Assembly: GCA_011523785.1 (NCBI GenBank)
Contig: WTFW01000192.1
Location: forward strand, 1 to 62,651
Direction: 5' to 3'
Origin: Chloroflexota bacterium
Lineage (GTDB): Bacteria > Chloroflexota > UBA11872
Length of the DNA stretch: 62,651 bases
The notes below the pieces were generated by a model. The model worked only from the letters and a program-made list of their open reading frames with translations. It had not been told where the DNA came from and searched no databases. The translations under genes were made by a program, and so were the position numbers. How positions within the stretch are numbered: the first letter of the stretch is position 1; each line of letters begins with the position of its first letter. Below, piece by piece: positions 54,249 to 62,414 of the stretch.

Positions 54249-55368
54249 CTTCGACCTCGTATTGGGCGATCGCGTCTTCGTTCACGCCCACGCCCAGCCC
54301 CGGACGCGTAGGCACGGGCAGGTAGCCGTCGGCGTCGATTCGCAGCGGCTCGTCCACGATCCCGCCCAATTGCTGATAGTGCTCCACCGTGCGGTACGGC
54401 TCGTCCAGGATGAACTCCACGTACGGGCAATTGGGGATGCACACGCTCAACTGCATGTGCGCTGCGATGCCAAGTCCGGTCACGCCGTGGTGGGGCACGA
54501 AGAGCTTGCCGGCGAAGTCCGCCGCTGCGGCGATCCTAATGAACTGCGACAAGGCCTCACAGCTTGCGGCCGTGTCAGGCTGCAGGATGTCGTAGGCGCC
54601 CACGCGGATCATCTCGATAAAGTCCGCCATGCCCACGTTGCCCTCGCCGCCGGCGATTGCAATGCCGGTTTCGGCCGTCAGCCGCGCGATGGTTCCGAAG
54701 TCGTCTCGCGGCAGCGGCTCCTCCAGCCAGTACACGTCCAACTGCTCCAGTTCGCGTGCTTCCGCCAGGGCGCGCTCGTAGTCCCAGGCGGGGCGGTGGT
54801 CGCTGGATGATCCGCCGGCGAGATTGGCGTCCACCATGATCACCATGCGATCGCCGACGGCGTCGCGCACCGCCGATACCAGCGCGATGTCCTCGGCCAG
54901 CGTTGGAAAGGCCGTCCGAAGCTTGATAGCCCTGAATCCTTGCTCCAGGTAGGCCAGCGCATCCTCGGCGCGCTGCTCGGGCGTGGCCGCCACGATGGTG
55001 CTCGCGTAGGCCTGCACCCGCGTGTCGCGATAGCCCCATAACCGATGCAGAGGCTGACCGGCCGCCTTGCCGATGATGTCGCACAACGCCATGTCGAAGA
55101 GGAAGGTCCCGGCCCGGCGCATCACCTCCGCATGTCGCGCCAGCGCATATACGTCCTGGTCCAGTAGCTGCGGCGCCACCACGTCCCGGTTGGTGACCCC
55201 GCTCCGGGTGTCGCCAATGCCCCAGCCGACCAAGCCATCGTCCGTCTCCACCTTGACGATGACGGCGCCGCGCGAGTACTCCACCCGCCCCGGCGGCCCC
55301 CACGCATGCACGTACGGATGCGGATGCGGAACGTCAACCTGGCGAACGGTGATATTGGCGATTCTCAT
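54238..55368 (-). CDS. Mandelate racemase/muconate lactonizing enzyme family (enolase superfamily)
   Basis: 376 residues from ATG 55368. The N-terminal capping domain is followed by the barrel. Metal ligands are D180 (VIMVDANLAGG), E216 (YWLEEPLPRDDFG) and E242 (IAGGEGNVG); the second base is probably H293 or H294 (LFVPHHGVTGLG). The second-strand motif is K149-L-R151, so KxR replaces the KxK of mandelate racemase. The chemistry is abstraction of a proton alpha to a carboxylate, most often acid-sugar dehydration in this kind of genome. Substrate unknown. Preceded by about 230 bases without a gene, which probably hold the promoter. Confidence 0.85.
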   Translation of the reverse strand: MRIANITVRQVDVPHPHPYVHAWGPPGRVEYSRGAVIVKVETDDGLVGWGIGDTRSGVTNRDVVAPQLLDQDVYALARHAEVMRRAGTFLFDMALCDIIGKAAGQPLHRLWGYRDTRVQAYASTIVAATPEQRAEDALAYLEQGFRAIKLRTAFPTLAEDIALVSAVRDAVGDRMVIMVDANLAGGSSSDHRPAWDYERALAEARELEQLDVYWLEEPLPRDDFGTIARLTAETGIAIAGGEGNVGMADFIEMIRVGAYDILQPDTAASCEALSQFIRIAAAADFAGKLFVPHHGVTGLGIAAHMQLSVCIPNCPYVEFILDEPYRTVEHYQQLGGIVDEPLRIDADGYLPVPTRPGLGVGVNEDAIAQYEVEVTD

Positions 55369-55597
55369 GGAGCAACCCTTGCAACGGTGGACGACCGCGA
55401 CGCCAGAGGATAGCGGCGACGGCCTATGGCCGACACAACGTGCGAGCGCTCGTGGCCGACTGGAGATTGGGCCTCCATCGGCGCCGGGCTTGCCACTGGC
55501 CACAGGCTACCGGCACGTGAGCTGGAACTGAGCCACGGCCAATCCAGCCGTGGATCTGACGACTCCTGATCGTGCGCTCTACGTCAATGATCAGGTC

Positions 55598-56290
55598 CTA
55601 CGTGCTACGGCCCCAGTCGGTCTCCCGCCAGAATCTCTCTCTTCGTCGCCTTAAGCGATCTCTCTTCCTTCGTTCACCGGCAGTCTCGGTAATGAGCTGG
55701 GCAGTCTCGCCACTCTCCGCTGCATACGCCCTGCCCTGCTCAACTCGCAATTCCTCCTGGCGTCGAATGCCTGCCTGTGAGACGGACCGACTTCTTGATC
55801 TCCGAGAATGAGCTCGGGTAATCCCTTCCAGGTGTCTCCTGCCGATTGGATCCTCTTCATCGCCCAGGACCCGTCCACCGCGACGCCGACTTGCATCGGC
55901 TCGTCCCCGTGCAGCGTCACGAATGCCTTGCCGGACCCGCAATTCATCCTGGCGCCGCAGACTTTCTTGCCGAATTCGCGGCTTTCCCAAACCCAGGCCC
56001 GACCCAAACTCCAATACCCGACTGCGGCTTTTCCTGCGGGCTCTCGAACGTCGCAGGAGCCTAAGATCCTTTAGTCTCTCGCGTGGCGACTTTAGATCGT
56101 TCGCATTGCGCGCAGCTAGCTTTACGTTCCTAGCTTGTTCTCTCGAGAGTATAAGATGATAGACGATGGTGAACAGAATGAATGCTCCCAAGACTACAGC
56201 CAAGAGCAAGCCTCGCTGATTGGGGCTGCCGGGCATTAGCCCGATTATCGTCAGAACACCGAGTACTAAGAAAAGAACCAGTAAAGCCAT
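55598..56290 (-). CDS. Two-TM membrane protein with two LRVxQG motifs (unknown family)
   Basis: 230 residues from ATG 56290, with GAGAG upstream. Two hydrophobic helices (ALLVLFLVLGVLTIIGLM and GLLLAVVLGAFILFTIVYHLIL) precede a very basic, Arg-rich cytoplasmic region. That region contains RRQDELRVRQG (coded at about 55922-55957) and RRQEELRVEQGRAYA (55721-55765), ending with an Arg-rich helix and RERFWRETDWG. The next gene upstream encodes the same LRVEQG-to-RRET module. At DNA level the two internal copies share a 17-base stretch with one difference. DNA is AT-richer than the flanks. No known family; a nucleic-acid or membrane-surface role would suit the charge but is unproven. Confidence 0.55.
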   Translation of the reverse strand: MALLVLFLVLGVLTIIGLMPGSPNQRGLLLAVVLGAFILFTIVYHLILSREQARNVKLAARNANDLKSPRERLKDLRLLRRSRARRKSRSRVLEFGSGLGLGKPRIRQESLRRQDELRVRQGIRDAARGRADASRRRGGRVLGDEEDPIGRRHLEGITRAHSRRSRSRSVSQAGIRRQEELRVEQGRAYAAESGETAQLITETAGERRKRDRLRRRRERFWRETDWGRST

Positions 56291-56448
56291 GCAGCCACTC
56301 TCAGCAGCCAAACTAGCCCAATCCTAGCCGACTTTCGCGCACGAGACAACTAATCGCCGATGCTCACGACGAAAACAGCGGTTAAACCCAGCGAGCTTGC
56401 CTAAATCCTATCTGACTAGTGATACTGTGCAATCTTATGCCTTATAAC

Positions 56449-56961
56449 CTACTCCAACACGTCGCGAGATCTACGATAATACCCAGGAAGCCATCGATTG
56501 GTTTCGCGCCTTAGTCTCTCTTTCTTATTCTCTAGGGATTCGTTTTGCCCTCGCCGACTGGTTCTCTCATGACCTCGCGCAGTGTCAGCCTCGTCATTCT
56601 CAGCATACTGCCTGCCCTGTTCGACTCGCAGTTGGATCTGGCGCTCCGCTGCTGCCCGCGAGACCTGTGGACGTGTAGGTCGCCACGCTGACGACAGCCT
56701 GTGGGCTTCTCCTGCGCCGTACGAGTCCGAGGTTTCGTCCGGTCCTCGCCTACCTTGCTGGGGTCTGGAAACGCGAACGAACCCTCTACTACTCGCAGAC
56801 ATCCCTCCGTCTCCCTTAGACCCTCGCTGCCCGTCACTTGACTGCTCGACTGCCGAAGGGAATCGGTCCCGAATATGGTCAAGCAAGAGGTAGACAACCA
56901 ATGCCGCTATTGCGACAACTGCCAGAATGAGCACTACCACAAAAGCTATAGTCGAAATCAC
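56449..56961 (-). CDS. One-TM membrane protein with LRVEQG motif, paralogue of the adjacent gene
   Basis: 170 residues from GTG 56961 (the frame extends to 57033 without natural-looking sequence). One strong TM helix, TIAFVVVLILAVVAIAALVVYLLL, then DHIRDRF and a Ser/Gly/Arg-rich linker. The C-terminal module ERQIQLRVEQGRQYAEND (motif coded at about 56602-56646), then KKERLRRETNRWLPG, aligns with the C-terminus of the neighbouring membrane protein. The DNA around the motif is also similar between the two genes (gcatac..cctgccctg.tc.actcgca on the plus strand). It lies downstream of the HpcH aldolase gene on the same strand, but base composition suggests a separate origin. Function unknown. Confidence 0.5.
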   Translation of the reverse strand: MISTIAFVVVLILAVVAIAALVVYLLLDHIRDRFPSAVEQSSDGQRGSKGDGGMSASSRGFVRVSRPQQGRRGPDETSDSYGAGEAHRLSSAWRPTRPQVSRAAAERQIQLRVEQGRQYAENDEADTARGHERTSRRGQNESLENKKERLRRETNRWLPGYYRRSRDVLE

Positions 56962-57070
56962 GTCCCCAAGGTCACAAGATCCGCCAACTGATAAGCAGAA
57001 ACTTGCCGGTTCGCGAGGCACGGCACCCCACATCTCAGATGACCGATTTCAGCACTTGCCGCCTCGTCGC

Positions 57071-57838
57071 CTACTCCCTCAGGTGCTTCAGCGCCTCGAA
57101 CTCCGCCATGCCGCCCAGTGAGATGTAGCCCTTGTCGCTGCCGGCGCTAATGAAGGTGCAGCCGGCGGCGGCCCACTTCTCGACCTGCTCGACGCTGCCG
57201 GCGGCGATGCCGGGGGCCTTGCCGTGCTTCTGGCAGGCTTCGATCATGCGCATCACGGCTTCGTCGTGCTCGGCGGAGTCGCGGGCGAAGCCGATGGAGT
57301 TCGCCAGGTCGGCGGGGCCCAGCCAGCAACCGTCGATGCCGTCAACGGCCATGATGTCGTCGGCGTTTTCGATGGCTTCCTTCGATTCGAGTTGGATCGC
57401 CACGAAGGCCTGGTCGTTGAAGCTCTCGATGTAGTCCGGGCCGTAAACGCTCGCGCCGCCGGCGCCGTTGGAGCGGCCGCCGGCCGGCGGGAAACGCGAG
57501 GCAAAGGCCGCCGCCTCGGCCTGCTCGACCGTGTCGACCATCGGCACGATGATGCCGAGGGCGCCTTCGTCCAGGAGCCGCCCGATTTCGTCGTACCGGT
57601 TGACGAGCGCGCGGGCCATGGGGATGGAGCCGCCGGCCCGCACGGCCATGAACGCCAGCATGGAGGAGTAGCGGTCCCAGGTGCCGTGCTGATTGTCGAT
57701 CAGCACCCAGTCGAACCCCATGCTCGCCAACATCTCTGCGGGGAATGGAACACCGAGGCCGCAGCCGGCCCCGAGTGCAACCTTGCCCTGCTCCATCCGC
57801 TGCTTTGCCGTGTTGGTAATCACGAAGTCGCCTTCCAT
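57071..57838 (-). CDS. HpcH/HpaI family aldolase
   Basis: 255 residues. Class II pyruvate aldolase family (4-hydroxy-2-oxoheptanedioate aldolase, 2-keto-3-deoxy-sugar-acid aldolases). FDWVLIDNQHGTWD carries the conserved His51 (most members read D-x-E-H, here N-Q-H). ALGIIVPMVDTVEQAEAA, the metal Glu in FVAIQLESKEAIENADDI and the Asp in GCWLGPADLANSIG follow in order. Cleaves 2-keto-3-deoxy or hydroxy acids to pyruvate plus an aldehyde; the acid-sugar dehydratase-like enzyme at 54-55 kb could feed such a step. Substrate not determined. Confidence 0.87.
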   Translation of the reverse strand: MEGDFVITNTAKQRMEQGKVALGAGCGLGVPFPAEMLASMGFDWVLIDNQHGTWDRYSSMLAFMAVRAGGSIPMARALVNRYDEIGRLLDEGALGIIVPMVDTVEQAEAAAFASRFPPAGGRSNGAGGASVYGPDYIESFNDQAFVAIQLESKEAIENADDIMAVDGIDGCWLGPADLANSIGFARDSAEHDEAVMRMIEACQKHGKAPGIAAGSVEQVEKWAAAGCTFISAGSDKGYISLGGMAEFEALKHLRE

Positions 57839-57950
57839 TCCCGACGAGGCACGGTGCCGGATATGACGCTAGGCGGCAGCCGCCACTTCGTCAATCGCCG
57901 CGGCCACTACGGCATTGGACGGCAGCTGCGGCCAAGGCGTCAGAGGCTGT

Positions 57951-58616
57951 TCAGCCCCGTTTGACCCCGATGCCAACGCCGTCGCCGACCTGCACGATCG
58001 TCGAGTCCAGCCGCGGGTGATCCAGGAACGACCGGTTGAACGACCGGATGATCGGCGTCCACTGGCGCGGACGGTTTGGGTCGTCGGTCTCCATGGCGGC
58101 CTGGCCGCCCCAGAGGAGATTGTCGACGCAGACGACGCCGCCCGGGCGCAGCCGCTCAACACAGGCCTCCAGGTAGGCCGGGTAGTCGTCTTTGTTCGCG
58201 TCGATGTAGGCGAAGTCGAACGGTCCGGGAAGGTCGGCCAGCAAGTCCAGCGCCGCGCCGCAGCGCAGCTCAACCCGATCGGCCACCCGTTCGTGCCTGA
58301 GGTGCTCGCGGGCGCGCTCCAGGATCTCGGCATCGATGTCCAGGCAGATCAAGCGGCCGTCGCGCGGCAGGGCGCCGGCGATCCAGGTTGCCGAGTAGCC
58401 GAGGTTCGTGCCGATTTCCAGCGCCGTCCGGGCGCCGCAGGCACGCACGAGAGTTGCCAGAAGACGCGCCGACTCGCGTTCCGTAATCGGCTCGCGGTCC
58501 CGTTCGGCCTCTCGCTCGATTCGAGCCTGGGCCCCGCTGATCGCGGGATGAATGTCTTGCAGGTACGCCCAGTCGCGTGGCGGGCGGTCGGGATCCTGGC
58601 GTCGGCGGGCAGACAT
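57951..58616 (-). CDS. Class I O-methyltransferase (CCoAOMT-like)
   Basis: 221 residues from ATG 58616. The N-terminal helix ITERESARLLATLVRACGARTALEIGTNLGYSATWIAGALP contains SAM motif I in the LEIGTNLGYS form typical of caffeoyl-CoA/catechol O-methyltransferases. DGRLICLDIDAEILERAREHL, FDFAYIDANKDDYPAYLEA with the metal Asp and Lys, and RPGGVVCVDNLLWGG follow, which is the cation-dependent subgroup. The acceptor is unknown. It lies 7 bases downstream of the mmsA-like gene, so cotranscription is likely. Confidence 0.88.
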   Translation of the reverse strand: MSARRRQDPDRPPRDWAYLQDIHPAISGAQARIEREAERDREPITERESARLLATLVRACGARTALEIGTNLGYSATWIAGALPRDGRLICLDIDAEILERAREHLRHERVADRVELRCGAALDLLADLPGPFDFAYIDANKDDYPAYLEACVERLRPGGVVCVDNLLWGGQAAMETDDPNRPRQWTPIIRSFNRSFLDHPRLDSTIVQVGDGVGIGVKRG

Positions 58617-58623
58617 CGGCGGC

Positions 58624-60114
58624 TCAGTCCCAGGGGTCGCGGCCGTCGGACGACTTCGGCCAGCGCGAGACGACGACTTTCGGATCGGTAAAGAACCGCA
58701 CGGCATCGCCGGCCTGTCCGTGCAGGTCGCCGAAGAACGAGGCCTTGCGTCCGGCGAAGGGGAAGAACGCCATTGGCGCGGCCACGCCGACGTTCACGCC
58801 CACGTTTCCGATGTTGACGCCGGAGACAAACTCGCGAGCGGCGGGCCCACTGCTGGTGTAGATCGAGGCGGCATTGCCGAATGGGCTGGCCTCGATCATG
58901 TCCATCGCTTCCCGGAGCGTTCCGACGCGCTGCAGGCTGACGACGGGTCCAAAGACTTCCTCCTGCGAAATCCGCATGTCCGGGGTGACCTCATCGACCA
59001 CCGTCGGACCGACCCAGTAGCCGTTGGGCAGCCCCTCGGCGGTCATGCCGCGGCCGTCGGCCACCAGCCGGGCGCCCGCGGAGGCCGCGTCGTCGATGGT
59101 CGCGAGGATGCGCTCGCGCGAGTCCTGGGAGATGACCGGACCCATGCCGGCCTCCGGGTCCAGCCCGTCGCCCAGGCGCAACGCCTGCGCGGCGCCCTTC
59201 AGCCGGTCGCTGAATTCGGAGTAGACGTCGTTCGCCGCCACCACCACCGACCCCGCCAGACAGCGCTGGCCGGCGCAGCCGAATGTGGAACCCATCAGGT
59301 TGGGAATGGCTGCGTCAAGGTTGGCGTCCGGCAGAATCACCAGGTGGTTCTTGGCCCCGCCCTGCGCCTGCACCCGCTTGCCGTGCTGGGCCGCCAGCTC
59401 GTAGATGCGCCGCGCCACCGGCGTGGTTCCAACGAACGAAACGCCCTGCACTCGCGGATCCGCAATCAGGGCTTCGGCCGTCTCGGCGCCGCCGTGGACC
59501 AGGTTGATGACGCCGGCCGGGAACCCGGCCTGCGCAATCAGGTCCATCATTCGCGCCTGGCTGATTGGAGTCTGCGGGGACGGCTTGATGACGTACGTGT
59601 TGCCGGTAGCCAGCGCGTAGGGCGCGAACCAGAACGGCACCATGGATGGAAAGTTGAAGGGACCGATCTGGGCAAACACGCCCATCGGCTCGCGGATCGA
59701 CGTTTCGTCGATACCCTCGGCGATGTCGGCGGAGAAGTCGCCCATCTGCAGCGTGGGAATCCCGGCCGCGACCTCGATGTTCTCGAGGGTCCGGATCAGT
59801 TCGCCGCGGGCTTCTTCCAGCGTCTTGCCGTTCTCGATCGTGATGGTGCGTGACAGATCCTCGAACTGTTCCTCGACGAGGTGATGCAGCCGGAACAGCA
59901 GGCGACCGCGTTCCACGGCCGGCGTAGCCCGCCAGCTGGCGAAGGCGTCGTGGGCGGCCCCGACGGCATCCGCCACATCCGCGTTTGACGACGTTGCCGC
60001 CTCGGCTACCACGCCGCCCGAGGCGGGATTGGTTACCTCCGCGGCGTCCGTGCCGCGCGGCGCCGTCCATTCCCCCGCGATCCAGTTTTGGAGCGTCTCT
60101 ACCTCCGCAGCCAT
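58624..60114 (-). CDS. mmsA: Methylmalonate-semialdehyde dehydrogenase (CoA-acylating)
   Basis: 496 residues from ATG 60114. ALDH superfamily. GPFNFPSMVPFWFAPYALATGN, VQGVSFVGTTPVARRIYELAA, the QAQGGAKNHLVILPDANLD block and FGCAGQRCLAGS with catalytic C285 are the MmsA pattern, including loss of the general-base Glu that lets CoA attack the thioester. It oxidises malonate or methylmalonate semialdehyde to acetyl- or propionyl-CoA, the final step of valine, thymine or inositol breakdown. Inositol catabolism would fit the many Gfo/Idh dehydrogenases and isomerases in the window, but no iolBCDE genes are present here. Confidence 0.92.
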   Translation of the reverse strand: MAAEVETLQNWIAGEWTAPRGTDAAEVTNPASGGVVAEAATSSNADVADAVGAAHDAFASWRATPAVERGRLLFRLHHLVEEQFEDLSRTITIENGKTLEEARGELIRTLENIEVAAGIPTLQMGDFSADIAEGIDETSIREPMGVFAQIGPFNFPSMVPFWFAPYALATGNTYVIKPSPQTPISQARMMDLIAQAGFPAGVINLVHGGAETAEALIADPRVQGVSFVGTTPVARRIYELAAQHGKRVQAQGGAKNHLVILPDANLDAAIPNLMGSTFGCAGQRCLAGSVVVAANDVYSEFSDRLKGAAQALRLGDGLDPEAGMGPVISQDSRERILATIDDAASAGARLVADGRGMTAEGLPNGYWVGPTVVDEVTPDMRISQEEVFGPVVSLQRVGTLREAMDMIEASPFGNAASIYTSSGPAAREFVSGVNIGNVGVNVGVAAPMAFFPFAGRKASFFGDLHGQAGDAVRFFTDPKVVVSRWPKSSDGRDPWD

Positions 60115-60206
60115 GTCGCGGACCTCCTTGCCTTTAGCCTCGCGCGACGATACGACACCAGCCCTGCCGCGCGTAGACTGTCGCGCTTCCCCGATGGCGA
60201 AACCCC

Positions 60207-61352
60207 ATGGTCGCACTCGCACTCTCGACCCGCGATCCGGCGACGGCGATTGGCCAGCCGATCGATGCCCTGGACACGCCGGCCCTGGTCCTGGACCTGG
60301 ACGTCGTCGAGGCCAACATCGCCCGCACGGTCGAAATCGCGCAGGCCGCCGGCGCCCGGCTGCGGCCGCACATCAAGACCCACCGCATGCTGGCGGTCGC
60401 CGAACGCCAGATCGAGGCCGGCGCCCAGGGCATTTGCTGTGCCAAGGCCGGAGAGGCCGAGGTCTTTGCCGACGGCGGCATCGACGACATCTTCATCGCC
60501 AACCAGGTCGTCGGCGCGGCCAAGATGCGTCGTCTGCGAGGGCTGGCCGAGCGGGTCAGACTTGCCGTCGGCGTCGATCACCCCGAACAGATCGACTTGC
60601 TCAGCCAGGCGTTCCGGGCAAGCGACCCGCTGGACATCAGCATTGAGATCGACGTTGGCCAACGACGCACCGGCGTCGTCGAGCCGCACGAGGCCGTAGC
60701 TCTTGCCCAGCGAATTCTCGACGCTCCGGGCCTTGCCCTGCGCGGCGTGTACACCCACGAAGGCCACGACTATGCCGCCCGGGACGATGCCGACCTGGCC
60801 GTGATCGCCGACCAGGCCCAGCGACAGATGCTGGAGGCCGCGCAGGCCATTCGAGACGCCACCGGGGCGCCCTGCGAGGTCAGCATGGGATCGACGCCCT
60901 CGCTCTTTGCGCGCAAGTTCCACCCGGGCATCGATGAGCTCCGGCCGGGCACCGCGGTGTTCAACGACGGCTCGCACGCCAACTTCCTGGGTCACACCGA
61001 ATGGTGCGCGGCCACGGTGCTGGCCACCGTGGTCAACCGTCCGGCGCCGGATCGCGTGGTGGTGGATGCCGGCGCCAAGGCCCTGACCTCGGACCGGCGT
61101 GGACCCAGCATCCTGGAGAACAGCGGATTCGGGATGGTCGTCGGCCGACCGGACGCCACCATCGTGAGCCTGTCCGACGAGCACGGCGTGCTGTCCGTGC
61201 CGGACGCCGGGGCCTACGGGATCGGCGAGGTGCTGCGGATCATCCCCAACCACATCTGTCCGTGCGTGAATCTCTACGACCATGCCTTCGTCGCCCGTGA
61301 AGGCATCGTCCGGGAGGTCTGGGAAGTCTCGGCGCGCGGGCAGAGCCAGTAG
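60207..61352 (+). CDS. D-threonine aldolase-like PLP enzyme (DSD1/alanine racemase N-terminal fold)
   Basis: 381 residues. PLP lysine K57 lies in RLRPHIKTHRMLAVAERQ, at the end of the first barrel strands after DALDTPALVLDLDVVEANI. The C-terminal metal site IIPNHICPCVNLYD supplies H349 and C351, as in D-threonine aldolases and D-serine dehydratases. GSTPSLFA and LRPGTAVFNDGSHANFLG are also typical. Splits D-threonine-type beta-hydroxy amino acids into glycine and an aldehyde, or deaminates D-serine. Divergent from mmsA; the SDR gene follows after 24 bases. Confidence 0.88.
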   Translation: MVALALSTRDPATAIGQPIDALDTPALVLDLDVVEANIARTVEIAQAAGARLRPHIKTHRMLAVAERQIEAGAQGICCAKAGEAEVFADGGIDDIFIANQVVGAAKMRRLRGLAERVRLAVGVDHPEQIDLLSQAFRASDPLDISIEIDVGQRRTGVVEPHEAVALAQRILDAPGLALRGVYTHEGHDYAARDDADLAVIADQAQRQMLEAAQAIRDATGAPCEVSMGSTPSLFARKFHPGIDELRPGTAVFNDGSHANFLGHTEWCAATVLATVVNRPAPDRVVVDAGAKALTSDRRGPSILENSGFGMVVGRPDATIVSLSDEHGVLSVPDAGAYGIGEVLRIIPNHICPCVNLYDHAFVAREGIVREVWEVSARGQSQ

Positions 61353-61376
61353 GCGCTGAAGGGGAGCACGGAAGAC

Positions 61377-62147
61377 ATGGGAGCGCTCGAGGGTCAGGCC
61401 GCCATAGTCACCGGCGGCGGCAGCGGGATCGGCCGGGCGGCCGCGCTGGCGCTGGCGGGCGATGGGGCCTCGGTGGCGCTGGTGGGTCGTCGCACCCACT
61501 TGCTCGAGGAGACCGCTCAACTGATCGAAGCCTCGGTCGGCGCCAGCGCACTGGTCCTGCCGGCCGACCTCGGTGATGCCGAGGCCGCCCGAGATGTTGT
61601 CGCCAAGACCGAGGCCGCCTTTGGCCGCCTGGACATCCTGGTCAACAACGCCGGGGCCAACACCGCCGCGCGCAGCGTGAGCACCACCAGCGCGGATGAC
61701 ATCGACACGCTGACGCGCATCAATGTGACCGGACCGCTCACGCTGACCCAGGCGGCGTTGCCGGGGATGCTGGAGAGGGGCGGTGGGGTGATCATCACGG
61801 TGGCGTCGTACTCGGTCGTGAGTCCCGGGCCGCCCGGCGGTACGGCCTACAGCGTTTCCAAGGCGGCGGTCGTTGCCTTGATGAAGGCGATCAACGTTGA
61901 GTTCCGGAACCGCGGCGTGCGCGCTTGCACCATCTACCCCGGCGAAGTGGACACCCAGATGCTGGACGCCCGACCGCTCATTCCCGGCGCCGAGGCCCGC
62001 TCTACGATGATGCACGCCGACGACATGGCCCAGATCATCCTGCTCTGCGCCCGCATGCCGGCCCGCACGCTGGTCGAAGACATCTACGTCCGCCCCACCC
62101 AGCTGCGCAACATGCAGCCCGACATCGCCGCCGCGATGGAGTTTTGA
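61377..62147 (+). CDS. Short-chain dehydrogenase/reductase
   Basis: 256 residues. The cofactor loop T-G-G-G-S-G-I-G is at residues 12-19, NNAG at 91-94, and catalytic Y158-x3-K162 (TAYSVSKAAVV) with a Ser near 144-149. The classical SDR length is met. VALVGRRTHLLEE suggests an Arg that could accept NADPH. Substrate unknown; linkage to the aldolase-like gene 24 bases upstream suggests it acts on the hydroxy amino acid or its aldehyde product. Confidence 0.9.
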   Translation: MGALEGQAAIVTGGGSGIGRAAALALAGDGASVALVGRRTHLLEETAQLIEASVGASALVLPADLGDAEAARDVVAKTEAAFGRLDILVNNAGANTAARSVSTTSADDIDTLTRINVTGPLTLTQAALPGMLERGGGVIITVASYSVVSPGPPGGTAYSVSKAAVVALMKAINVEFRNRGVRACTIYPGEVDTQMLDARPLIPGAEARSTMMHADDMAQIILLCARMPARTLVEDIYVRPTQLRNMQPDIAAAMEF

Positions 62148-62221
62148 CCGAAGCCCGAACCTCGCAGCCGCCGCTGACGCGAAGCTGGGTTCGTTTGGGC
62201 ATGGGCCGGGGGTGAAGGAGG

Positions 62222-62274
62222 AGCTATCTCTCGCCAGCCGGCCCCCAGAGGGGGCCGGCTGGCGAGAGATAGCT
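62222..62274. repeat. Perfect 25-bp inverted repeat with 3-base loop
   Basis: Arms 62222-62246 and 62250-62274 are exact reverse complements around AGA; they start AGCTATCTCTCG and end CGAGAGATAGCT. It lies 74 bases after the SDR stop and is followed by GGATTTTTC, so it could end transcription. The length and inner GCCGGCCCCC-AGA-GGGGGCCGGC recall the hairpins at 34-113 and suggest a repeat family. Confidence 0.85.
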
Positions 62275-62383
62275 TGGGCCGGATTTTTCAGCGGGTCGGC
62301 GAGGAACGTTGGGACGGCTGCACGACGCCCGGGACGCCGAGGGCGCAGGCGTGGCGATGGTATGGGGCGGCGGCTTATGAGCC

Positions 62384-62414
62384 GGTCGATGCCGGTCTGC
62401 GGCCGGCATCGACC
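62384..62414. repeat. Perfect 12-bp inverted repeat with 7-base loop
   Basis: GGTCGATGCCGG (62384-62395) and CCGGCATCGACC (62403-62414) flank TCTGCGG. No T-run follows. Role unknown. Confidence 0.8.

Noticed and set aside
55651..56007. Alternative minus-strand frame in the two-TM LRVxQG gene
   Set aside because: It looks somewhat protein-like, but it lacks the TM segments and the repeated motif, which recurs in the neighbouring gene only in the chosen frame.
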